From Chrysemys picta bellii (taxonomy: Eukaryota; Chordata; Testudines; Emydidae): a stretch of DNA of 64,000 nucleotides. This document shows, piece by piece, positions 54,726-64,000 of this stretch; within the stretch, counting starts at the first letter, position 1; each line of letters begins with the position of its first letter. The stretch covers positions 14,012,998 through 14,076,997 of the forward strand of contig NC_088791.1 of NCBI RefSeq assembly GCF_011386835.1. Reading direction: 5' to 3'. The notes beneath the pieces are model-generated. The model saw only the letters and a program-made list of their open reading frames with translations, was not told the DNA's origin and did not search any database. The translations under genes were made by a program, and so were the position numbers.

Positions 54726-56904
54726 AGAGCTGGGCAAGATGTTTTCGGTGAATAAACGATTTGCTGACAAATCAGTTTTAGTTGTTCCACAATTATTCAT
54801 AGCTTCATGTGGAGTTGGGCAAATAGCTCTGATGGAACTGAAAAATCAAAATGTTTTGGTAACCTTGAAAGGAACGACTTCATTTTGATATTACTGAAAC
54901 ATTTTGATTTTTTGGCCTGGAGTAACAAAAAAAAGGCAGGATGAGGAGATGGTGGCCACACATCCTCTTTATACCCATTACTCAGTAGTTAGGGCACTCA
55001 CCTGGGATGTGGGAGATTCAGGTTTGATTTCCCTCTCTACCTGATGTGCATGAAGGATTTGAACTTGGGTAGCAACTTCCTCCTCTTTTTTTTAATGCTT
55101 GAATTCAAAATGAAAAATTGTGTAGGATCAAACAAAATGTTTTGCTTGACTCAAAAGATCTTCTGATTTTTGATTTAGATCCTCTGCATTTGTCTTTGTT
55201 CTGTAGTTCAAAAGGCACTTGAATTATGAAAACAACTTTGTTTTTCCACTCACACTGGAACTTGGCTACACATATGCAATCCCACTGAATTCAATGGCAT
55301 TCTACAGGTGTAATTGAGGGGAGAACTTGGCAGTGTATATAACTGTTTCTACAAATAGCTTTCAGTTTTCCCTGAGACATCTGCTGCTCCTTATCACAGC
55401 AGAGTAACTTTCAAAGCTATCTATTTTGTTTATGCAATTAGGGCCTAATTTTTCATGACCTTACAAGCTCCTGCTATCTCCTGGAATGTGTGATTCCTGT
55501 AGGAGCTTCTGTGTTTCTGGGGACTCCCCCTACAATGGCTGCTATCAAAGTTGTGCATATGGGTAGGGATAGAAGTGGGTGGGTATTGCCACAGAACACA
55601 ATGGGAATCAACAAAAGATAATCCTCATATTATGAAGCAACCCTCGACAGTTTCTCCACTTTCCCCAATATGTCTGCTGCAACTCAATAAAGCCCTATTC
55701 CCATAATATTCAAAAAAAGCCAGTGGAGAAACCAGACAAATACTAGACTCGACATCATATAGAGGTACCACTTCAGGCACCATGGCAGGGCAGCCCCTCG
55801 TGAGATGGATATTGGCAACAGTCTAACTGTACAGCAATCCTCTTTAGCAGTAGACCACCTTAGTAAGACTCTAGGTTGGCAAAATATAGCTACCCACATT
55901 AAAACTAGAGGAAAACATCCCTACTCCTGTGACAAGTGTAATCACAAGTGGCCAGTGGTTTTATAGCTCACTTGTTGATGCATTCTAATTCTTTTTACTT
56001 TTGGAGGCTGGGACTAAGAAATCTAGCAGAAACCTATTATAAGACCTGATTCAGATTAATCCCTAGTGTATCTCAATTCCAGTCAGCAAAGTTACACCAC
56101 CGGTGAATTTGTCTTGTGGGTAGCATTGATCAAAAGCCTTTAAGAACCATTCTTCCATGGCAAAGAACTCATTACAGTTATAAACTTCTGCTACATTAGT
56201 ATTTGGCACCATTGGAAAATATCTCCCTGTGTTTTATCAGCCTGGTAACCAACCAATGAAGATGAATGCTTGTTCCGGAATAGTGTTTTGGACTGCAAAC
56301 GTAGGTGGTGAGAAAACATTACATTTGTCTTCCAATCATAAAACCAATAGGCAAGCAGAGGGGAAAAGTAAACAAACACTTCTTTAGAGATCTTCTAATG
56401 TATGATATTTATATACAAAGAGCAACTAGTGTTGCATTGGCTACTCTCAGGTTTGTAAAGTATGTCAAAGTACAGCAAATTGGAATGAGTCCTGAGTTTC
56501 CATTTACTTTATCTATCCAGACATATCAATTCTTTTTACTCGGGGCTGATAAAGTGGAACTGCAGCCAACAAATGAGGTAGCAGAGTTGACATAATGCGT
56601 TGTCACAAAGAAATGCTGGATTTAAAAAAAAAAAACAAAACATGTCTTTGATCCTCTTTTAGGCTACTACTTTACTCAATACAAACATCTAACTCATTCT
56701 TAGGTAAATATTCATTGTTGTGGGGGAAACGTTTACTCCTATTTTTGTCTCTAGCTATTAAATGGTGAAATGAAAGCCATGGGACTTCATCCCTGTCCCC
56801 AAGGAGATCAATGGCAAAACATTCACTGACATCAGTGCAAGTAGGATCAGGCACTTACGGTCCTATGCCAGTCTCACTGAATTCAACGACCACGTATGCT
56901 ATCT
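54726..56904. other. No gene; A/T-rich MITE-like patches
   Basis: 54811-55150 contains repeated 'aaaatgttttg' and 'cattttgat' blocks, probably an old MITE. 55684-55899 and 56305-56595 hold short frames without motifs. Confidence 0.35.
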
Positions 56905-57115
56905 AAAGTATTTTCATAGCATCCAAGTGTATTGGAGTATTTAATGAAGCTTCCTCACAACACTTCTGTGAGGTAGGTATTATCCTGGTTTTCCAGATGT
57001 GGAATGGAAGTATACTGACCCTTGGCCAGTTATTGAATTGGGCAGGAAAGCTGTGGCAGAATAAGGGCTTAAACCCAGTCTCCAAAGTCCCAGGCTAGTG
57101 CCCTAATCATTATCC
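56905..57115 (-). mobile_element. MIR-like SINE, reverse orientation
   Basis: 'cacaacacttctgtgaggta', 'ggttttccagatgtggaatg' and 'gcttaaacccagtctccaaa'. Confidence 0.75.
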
Positions 57116-58182
57116 TTCTTCTCCCTGCTAGCTACTGCAGACCAGATCGTCAGCTGGTGTAAAATGGTATAAACTCGACAGAAGCTGGAAGTTCAAAGGC
57201 AGTGTGAAGATGTCAGGTGCCCCAATTCCCATTAAGAGTCCAATGCCAGTTGGGCTCCTATTACGGGCATGCAGTCTACACAAGAAACAGAGTACACATG
57301 AATCACACCCTATAGTATTTTCTTAAGCATAATTCCCACTTCTTAACATATGCGCGATCAGCCTCAGGTGGCACGTGACCAGGATTCATCACTGAATTTG
57401 GTCCGCTGGTTGGATCATTAGCTTCCCTGGCACGGGCTGGGTACTGACAGCAAGTGTGACATGAACACTGATCCGTGCCCCCACACCCACTGAGATAAGT
57501 GGGGACTTTGCCTGAATGAGAGAGAGAGTTTAGCACCAACTCATCAAATGAGTGGTAGTGTCTATTTTGGAACGACAATATATTTTACAGATATCTTACT
57601 GTTCTTGCATACACAACAAGCTAAATGCGTTCATACTAACAAATTAAGGATATTTCCTGTAAAGTTTTACTCTGCTTTAAAAATTAGCAAATATTGTCTT
57701 TGGGCTTTGCCATTCACATCAATTAATCAGACCTCTTGCTTTATGTTACAGGACAAATGCAAATCATATTCTTTAGGTAGAAGCTGCTACACAGTGCAGA
57801 ATATAAAACAATGAGTTCCTAGTGAAGTCTTCCCTTAGCATATAGATAAACAATGCATTGCAAGAATTTTTAATAGAGAGAAAGATCCCCCTGTTAATAT
57901 TTACCTTATCAATATTTACTTGGAGCTCTGTTAACACATGGTTCTTTAAACTATGTCACTCATTAGATGGAATTTCTTTTATGAAATTTACAACTTCTCT
58001 CTCTAAAGGCAATGAACAAATAAAATAATAAAGGAGGCTAGTAGATGAGTATTATATCTGCAGCATAGTGGTACAAGACCCCCATAGCTTTCGCATTGCA
58101 ACTTCATCTTTGTCTTGTGTCAAGCTGCAAAGCTCTATGCCCACCATAGGTAGATGATTATTTACATGATGGTAGTGTCAGA
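57116..58182. other. No gene seen
   Basis: Unique AT-rich sequence. Frames of 88-91 codons at 57303-57814 have no recognised motif. Confidence 0.4.
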
Positions 58183-58395
58183 AGTCCCCAGCTATGATCA
58201 GGGCCCACTATGGAAATTCTTAGTAAGAGACAGTCCCTGCTCTGAAGATATTACAATCAAGAAAACAAAGGGAGTACTAGATCTCCGTTTTCCAGATGCA
58301 GTGAGCCGGAGAGATTAAGCTAGTCATAGGAGAAGTTGTAGGACACAACTAGGAACTAAATGCAGACCGCACAAGACCATCCTTCCCCAGAAGGC
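58183..58395 (-). mobile_element. tRNA-derived SINE, long-body type, reverse
   Basis: 'gctatgatcagggcccacta', 'gtaagagacagtccctgctc', 'gatattacaatcaagaaaac' and 'cgttttccagatgcagtgag'. Confidence 0.75.
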
Positions 58396-59821
58396 TGGAT
58401 AAATACTGCTTAAAACTTTGTGGATACTCATTTGAACAAACACAAATCACCTTGATAGTATTTGTGACCTTCATTATTCACTTTACACACTTTTGTACAA
58501 ACACCTCTTTTGTTAACAAAACTGACCTAGTAAGCTCCTGTCTCATCACTAGTATTATGCTAGTTCTTGTTGGAAGTGTTTGTGCAGCCATCTTGAAATG
58601 CCTTTGTCATCCAGTCAGAAAGGAAGAAATATACCATGAGATATAAGTGACCAATCCAGTTTTACTAACCCCAAGCATTCAAAAAATCTAAGCAAACTAA
58701 TATTAATAACACACCTTGGGTTCTCTGGGTTGTCAGCCTTTAGGATGCATGCCACTAATGCTTTCAGGCTTCTCTATGAAACCATGATGCTTATAAACTC
58801 TTTAAATGAAAGCTGTTATTTTTACAAAATCACATACCTCTGAGATGAGGTTTGAAGAAAAAAAACCCACATCAAATATTGTGAGACTTGGGATAAAAAT
58901 CAGGAGTTGGCAACTAGAACTGAGCAAATAATGGATTTGGGGGAGGGGGGAATTATTGGCAACTTCAAAAAGTCAGAGTAGATTTTGTTTTGGGAAACTC
59001 TTTGGAATATTTATTAATATCATTAAAGAAAACTTCAAAATGATTATTCATTTCAAACAAAAAACATCAGAATTTTATTTCAAAAGTGTTCAACCAAAAC
59101 ATTTCAGTTTGGGAGGGAATTTTTAGGTTTATTTTGAGGGAAAAAAAAAGCAACTTGCTGAAGTTGACACAAAATCATAGAATATTTCTATGTCGCGGAA
59201 CATGCTTTTTTTCCGGGAGGGGAGTTTTGTGCAAAAAGTTTCACCCCGTTCTATTGGCAACATTGTCACACACCACAAATTATAAATAGGCATGGATATA
59301 GCAGAGTTGCCAAACAATCTAGATCCTACAATAAATGGTGTGAACAATCTTGGATGAGAAACAAATTTTCAAACCCAATTTGTGCACAGATACCTTGTAA
59401 ACAAGGCCCAACTCCAGTCAATTACTTGCTACAAGTGGTTTGTCATGTTCTTATAACTGCTTTGATTATGCAACCTCGAGGAAGACAATATTTCCACTGG
59501 CTGTAATGGAAAATTTGCCATTGTAGAGAGTGGAGGATTAGACCCAGAGACACTTTTTTGATTATTGCACACATGTTGGGCCAGAGATTGCACTTATAAT
59601 TTAACAGGATAGCACATTTACAGCATGCTTCCCACTCTGACAAATCTAGATGGGAAGTTAAATAACGGGGGTCAGTAAGTCAATGGGCCACTGACTTCAA
59701 ATGTTGATTGAAATCAGTGGGAGTTTTACCACTAGTTTCAAGAGGCCAGGTTTTGGCATTGAGTATAGCTAACCAGGGGTCTGATTGTTAATTTGCTTAC
59801 ACCGTCTAAGGGCCAGATTCA
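58396..59821. other. No gene; A/T-rich MITE-like patch
   Basis: 58912-59125 has 'ctgagcaaataatgg' and 'aatgattattcatttcaaac' blocks like the patches at 35800 and 54811. The rest is unique. Confidence 0.4.
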
Positions 59822-60120
59822 GGGCTGGTCTACATTGGGGAGAGGGGGGAATCAATCTAAGATATGCAACTTCAGCTATGTGAATAGCGTAGCTGAAGTC
59901 AAAGCATCTTAGATCGATTTACCTTGGGCCCTCACGGCACGGGATCGACAGCCGTGGCTCCCCCATTGACTTCGCTACCGCCACTCGCTCTGGTGGAGTT
60001 CCAGAGTCCACGGGGAGCGCGTTCGGGGATCGATGTATCGCGTCTTAACGAGACGCAATATATCGATCCCCGATAAATCGATTGCTACCCGCCGATATGA
60101 CGGGTAGTCTGGTTGTACCC
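59822..60120. mobile_element. 299-bp MITE with internal palindromes
   Basis: Termini 'gggctggtctacatt' and 'gtctggttgtaccc'. A TCA direct repeat flanks both sides (59819-59821, 60121-60123). Internal hairpins: 'gcgtcttaacgagacgc', and 'tatcgatcccc' with 'ggggatcgat'. Relative of the element at 27354-27638. Confidence 0.78.
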
Positions 60121-60186
60121 TCAGGTAGTATTCAGCTTGAGTAAAGGGTCCTTACACTGAGTACACTGAAGTCAATGAGACTGATT

Positions 60187-60249
60187 AAGGAGTAAAGTGC
60201 TACTAAACTGAAGTCAGGATATCTTGATTTGGACATAAAGCACGAGTAA
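60187..60249. repeat. 63-nt segment copied in inverse into the insertion at 60973
   Basis: This segment and 60973-61035 are inverted complements at 62 of 63 positions. It is in unremarkable flanking DNA, so it is the likely source. The copy lies inside a TSD-bounded insertion. Confidence 0.93.
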
Positions 60250-60494
60250 TTTCATGGAATTTAATAGTTCCATTGGAGTAAAACCAACTTAAGCAAAGAG
60301 AATTGGCCTGAAGGGAAACTCCATTTTGTGTATAAAGGAAAAAAATCAAACATCTATATGGACTGGACATTTGGAATCTGATACCCTGATACCCTTACTC
60401 TTAATGTTGTGAGTATCCACATTGATCTCAGTTGAACTACTCACGAATAAGGAACTATTCTCACAACCCTCTCCATGCCCATGCAAGATAGACC

Positions 60495-60602
60495 CAAAAG
60501 AGTTTAAGGTCAAAATGGACCATAATATTATCTACTTTGACCTCCTGTATATCACAGTCTATTACATTTAACCAAGTCCCCCTGTACTGAACCCAAAGTA
60601 CA
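60495..60602 (-). mobile_element. CR1 3' fragment, reverse orientation
   Basis: 'gtcaaaatggaccataatat' and 'tttgacctcctgtatatcac' are reverse CR1 terminal UTR. Confidence 0.6.
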
Positions 60603-60839
60603 AATATCAATTTGGTCCGCTGTCACTTTCCAATTTAAAGTCAGCTCTGCCATCCTGTGAATACAAGGAAAATGATTATTAGTTAGCAGGCGGTATTAAA
60701 AATGCTAGCTACAGTATATCAGGGTTACCAATGTGATGGCTATTTATTGTATATATTTCATATACTCTTAGTCACAGCTTTAAATGTTTGCTCTTTTGTG
60801 GTAATCTCCAAGACACATTGTTGAACACTGTTTTATACA

Positions 60840-61122
60840 AGTATCAGAGGGGTAGCCGTGTTAGTCTGAATCTGTAAAAAACAACAGAGGGTCCTGTGGC
60901 ACCTTTGAGACTAACAGAAGTATTGGGAGCATAAGCTTTCATGGGTAAGAACCTCACTTCTTCAGATGCAAGTTACTCGTGCTTTATGTCCAAATCAAGA
61001 TATCCTGACTCCAGTTTAGTAGCACTTTACTCCTTGCATCTGAAGAAGTGAGGTTCTGACCCACGAAAGCTTATGCTCCCAATACTTCTGTTAGTCTCAA
61101 AGGTGCCACAGGACCCTCTGTT
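60840..61122. mobile_element. Composite inverted PLE-tail insertion with captured local DNA
   Basis: Three parts. A tail unit in minus orientation (60840-60972) starts 'agtatcagaggggtagccg'. Then comes the 63-nt inverted copy of 60187-60249 (60973-61035). A tail unit in plus orientation follows (61036-61122), truncated after 'accctctgtt'. One pair of 13-nt direct repeats, 'actgttttataca' (60827-60839 and 61123-61135), encloses everything, so the composite entered as one event. Both arms carry hammerhead-like cores; the left has CATGAAA where others have CACGAAA. Confidence 0.92.
61038..61078 (+). ncRNA. Hammerhead-like core, right arm
   Basis: CTGAAGA, a GTG/CAC-closed hairpin, GAAA, GC-UUAU-GC and UC are all present in order. 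The left-arm counterpart is on the minus strand at 60928-60970. Confidence 0.5.
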
Positions 61123-61135
61123 ACTGTTTTATACA

Positions 61136-62967
61136 CTCAAGGTTCAAACTATCAGATCCACATAAATAACTGTCTGGTGTTTCCCTGTCATATCAAAGGG
61201 TAGTAAGTAGATAAAACATTGGCTTTGCAGTATGATCTTTAGACTTTTCTCTATAGACAATAGAAAAATTAAGCTATTTAAATCCAGCAAAAAATCTGTT
61301 GCTGGATCTAAATAGCTTCTAAAGAGGACTTCTTAACTAGAAGAATACAGTATGACGTGTGTAACTTGCTACCTCTGGACTGAAAAAGACTTCAACCATT
61401 AGCTGAATTATATTTAAAGTATAGTGAATAATCACCACTGGCAAACTTACTGTGCAGTAAGCTGTAGGAAACACTGCCATCCTGTGGCTGACAAGAAGCC
61501 AAGTTTCTTAGCTAATGCTTCTTCTGAGTGATTGATTGGCTCAGGAGATGGGGATGGCTTAGACTGTGCCTGTAACACTCTGCCAGAGGAAGCCCTGTGC
61601 ACACCAAGTTTCATTACACCTACAAAACCTAAGAACTAGGCTACACTTTCTTGAGTACCGTTTACTGGCACCTTATCTTGTAACTTTATGTATACACATA
61701 GAGAGATCTCTCCCATAGGGGTGTCTATCACTTGAACATCTCTGGCTTGGTTTGAATCAGCTCAGTTTGGTATTTGATAGTCATCTGTCTGGTTTCCAGT
61801 GGGACAAATTATTATTATTTTTTAACTTACTCTTTCAATGTTAAACGAAAGACTTGGTGGGCAAGATCTTCAGCTGATATCAACTGCATAATTCTGTTCA
61901 GAGCTACACTATCTGTGGACCCAAGGCAAAGGACATGGCCCAATGTACTCTAGGGTGGGTGTTTTACTCATGGTCACATGCTTCTGAATCATGCTTGCAG
62001 AGTTTTCCCAAAGTAATGCCAGGTTACTTTTCCCTTTTTATTAAAAGTTTCTTTTCTACACACAGACTCGGTGCTTGTGAAAGGGGAAGTATTGCCTCCT
62101 AGAGGCACCCAGAGGTGGTGTGTAATTTTCCTAGGTTACTGGGTGGCGGCTCGAGCCAGTTCTGTGGTGTATTGTTAAAAAGGAACCCCTGGATATTGAG
62201 TCTGGCCCTTGTCACTGCTGACTTTGCCTAGCAGAAGGGTTATGCATAGTCTACAAGAAATATTAAATGGTACATACATTCTGGTGGTGCAGTGTTTTGT
62301 GTGATATTCTATAGCAGAATGACATGATAAAGTGTAGGATCTGAAAACTAATACTTCTCTGCCTTTTGTAGCATCTTCACCACCACAGAATCTACAACTG
62401 CTATTCAATTTTCTATATATTTGGTAGAATAGGGTCCAGATCACCCTACATTTGAGTTTTCCACATAGTCTTTCCACCAGTGTCTGGTAAAATACACTGA
62501 CAGAGGCAAATTCTCACTCTGGAGTAACTATTGAAGTCAGGGTTTTAAGCTAATAAACTACTACTGACAGTTTTCCTGTCTACCTAGGTTGTGGCTCATT
62601 TCCTTTCCCTTTTTGTCTCCCTTCTCTTAAGGAAACAGAACACAACTGTCCCTCAGTGGCAGTGCTGTAACTTTAACAGTCTTGCTCTGAGCTTTCCAAA
62701 GATGACATTGCATGGAGCAGCAGTGGCATCTAGTGGCCAGATGTGTTGCGTGCAGAATTAGGAAACGGTTCCTGGAATATTATTTATATCTAAAGCTGCT
62801 TTCGAATCAGACTGTCCCATTCTCCCTGCCCTTCTGCCCCACCAGCTAGCACAGGTTTCCTTCTCTGTATATGGATGCAGGAGGGCCTGCTCCCTCTTCC
62901 CTTGAAACCTGTAGGTGCTCCAAAGGGTCTGAGCTCTACACAGGGCTGGGCAGATTGGCCTGACTAT
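61136..62967. other. AT-rich unique sequence, no gene
   Basis: A short inverted pair 'aagctatttaaatccagcaa' and 'ttgctggatctaaatagctt' occurs at 61271-61319. No other structure; frames are short. Confidence 0.4.
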
Positions 62968-63240
62968 TTTTATTGGCATTCCAGTAGCACCAAGAGGCAC
63001 CCAACAAGATCAGGGTCTCATCCATACTAGCCATGGCCAGACAGTCCACACTTCAAAGACTTTGTGGTCTGAATAAACATGCAAAGGGACAATCCCCTAC
63101 GCTCTTTAGAGACAGGAAATTGAGGCACAGAGATTGAGATTCGTCCAAGGTGACTCAGGAAGCCAGGGAAAGAGCCAGGAATCGAACTCAAGTCTCCTGA
63201 GTCCTAAGTCAAGGCCTTAAGCACAAGGCCATCCTTCCTT
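62968..63240 (-). mobile_element. tRNA-derived SINE, long-body type, reverse
   Basis: 'ttccagtagcaccaagaggc', 'gacaggaaattgaggcacag', 'ccaaggtgactcaggaagcc' and 'aggaatcgaactcaagtctc' (B-box complement). Near full length. Confidence 0.8.
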
Positions 63241-63369
63241 TTCTTTGCAAGCTTCCCCCCACCCTCCATTCAGAGGTACTAAGGGCAATGCAACTCAAGA
63301 GGTGCAGTGTTTATACTCCATGCTATGGTTTCACTTGGTGGGGTATGGTTCTGGAAGCAGGCAGGGTAA

Positions 63370-64000
63370 AGGAAAAAAGGGAAGAAGGAGGATCCGGGGA
63401 ACTACAGGCCAGTCAGCCTCACCTCAGTCCCTGGAAAAATCATGGAGCAGGTCCTCAAGGAATCAATTCTGAAACACTTAGAGGAGAGGAAAGTGATCAG
63501 GAACAGTCAGCATGGATTCACCAAGGGGAAGTCATGCCTGACTAACCTAATTGCCTTCTATGAGGAGATAACTGGCTCTGTGGATGAGGGGAAAGCAGTG
63601 GATGTGTTATTCCTTGACTTTAGCAAAGCTTTTGATACGGTCTCCCACAATATTCTTGCCAGCAAGTTAAAGAAGTATGGGCTGGATGAATGGACTATAA
63701 GGGCAATAGAAAGCTGGCTAGATCGTCGGGCTCAACAGGTAGTGATCAATGGCTCCATGTCTAGTTGGCAGCCGGTTTCAAGCGGAGTGCCCCAAGGGTC
63801 GGTCCTGGGGCCAGTTTTGTTCAATATCTTCATTAATGATCTGGAGGATGGTGTGGACTGCACCCTCAGCAAGTTTGCAGATGACACTAAACTGGGAGGA
63901 GTGGCAGATACACTGGAGGGTAGGGATCGGATACAGAGGGACCTAGACAAATTAGAGGATTGGGCCAAAAGAAATCTGATGAGGTTCAACAGGGACAAGT
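63370..64000 (+). CDS. CR1 ORF2 reverse transcriptase, open and running off the window
   Basis: An uninterrupted frame of 210 codons from 63370 to the window edge, bounded upstream by TAA at 63367-63369 where the element is 5'-truncated. Motifs in order: [32 protein letters not shown] (palm motif A), [11 protein letters not shown] (motif B), and F-A-D-D-T-K (motif C catalytic pair). All catalytic aspartates are present. Known role: copies CR1 RNA at a nicked target. The endonuclease domain lies upstream and is absent, so this copy cannot act alone. Whether the frame continues intact beyond 64000 is unknown. Confidence 0.95.

Noticed and set aside
1..64000. CRISPR arrays, operons, prophage or bacterial features
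   Set aside because: The repeat content is plainly vertebrate; no spaced direct-repeat array or dense coding was seen on either strand.

Overview
The window reads as nuclear DNA from a turtle (Testudines, most likely a hidden-necked turtle). The evidence is the repeat repertoire: CR1 LINEs of the reptile type, a tRNA-derived SINE with a CR1-like tail (Cry/tortoise type), amniote MIR-like SINEs, Penelope-like elements (PLEs) and their short hammerhead-like tail units, hAT and Harbinger-like non-autonomous DNA transposons, and solo LTRs. Family names come from memory of consensus sequences. Termini, target-site duplications (TSDs) and reading frames were read directly from the sequence. I found no convincing host exon, promoter or RNA gene, so the 64 kb is best described as intergenic or deep-intronic DNA.

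Layout. 1-13 kb: microsatellites, CR1 ends, a PLE fragment split by a 970-bp solo LTR (2286-3255), several MIR-like SINEs, and a Cry SINE (10751-12022) split by a 1,074-bp solo LTR (10900-11973). 13-23 kb: MITEs, a 1-kb DNA element (14657-15645), and an old CR1 broken by a G-rich hAT element. 23-32 kb: a PLE-tail palindrome and a 93-bp tail insertion; a 1.57-kb PLE with reverse transcriptase and GIY-YIG endonuclease nested in a hAT MITE (28502-30207); and a three-layer nest of LTR, retroposon and hAT (30451-32230). 32-45 kb: long AT-rich stretches with few repeats, one 105-bp tail insertion (36686-36790), MIRs and MITEs. 45-64 kb: CR1 fragments, a 631-bp Harbinger-like MITE, a CR1 with an open ORF2 C-terminus (51341-52086), a hAT element with an 8-bp TSD, a composite inverted tail insertion (60840-61122), and an open CR1 reverse-transcriptase frame that runs off the window end.

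The most unusual signal is at 60187-61135. Two inverted PLE-tail copies flank a 63-nt inverted copy of DNA lying about 0.6 kb upstream, and the whole composite sits inside one 13-nt TSD. With two other tail-only insertions that have 13-nt TSDs, and the PLE with an 11-12-nt TSD, this suggests a small hammerhead-bearing parasite mobilised by the PLE machinery and prone to template switching and snap-back at its truncated ends.
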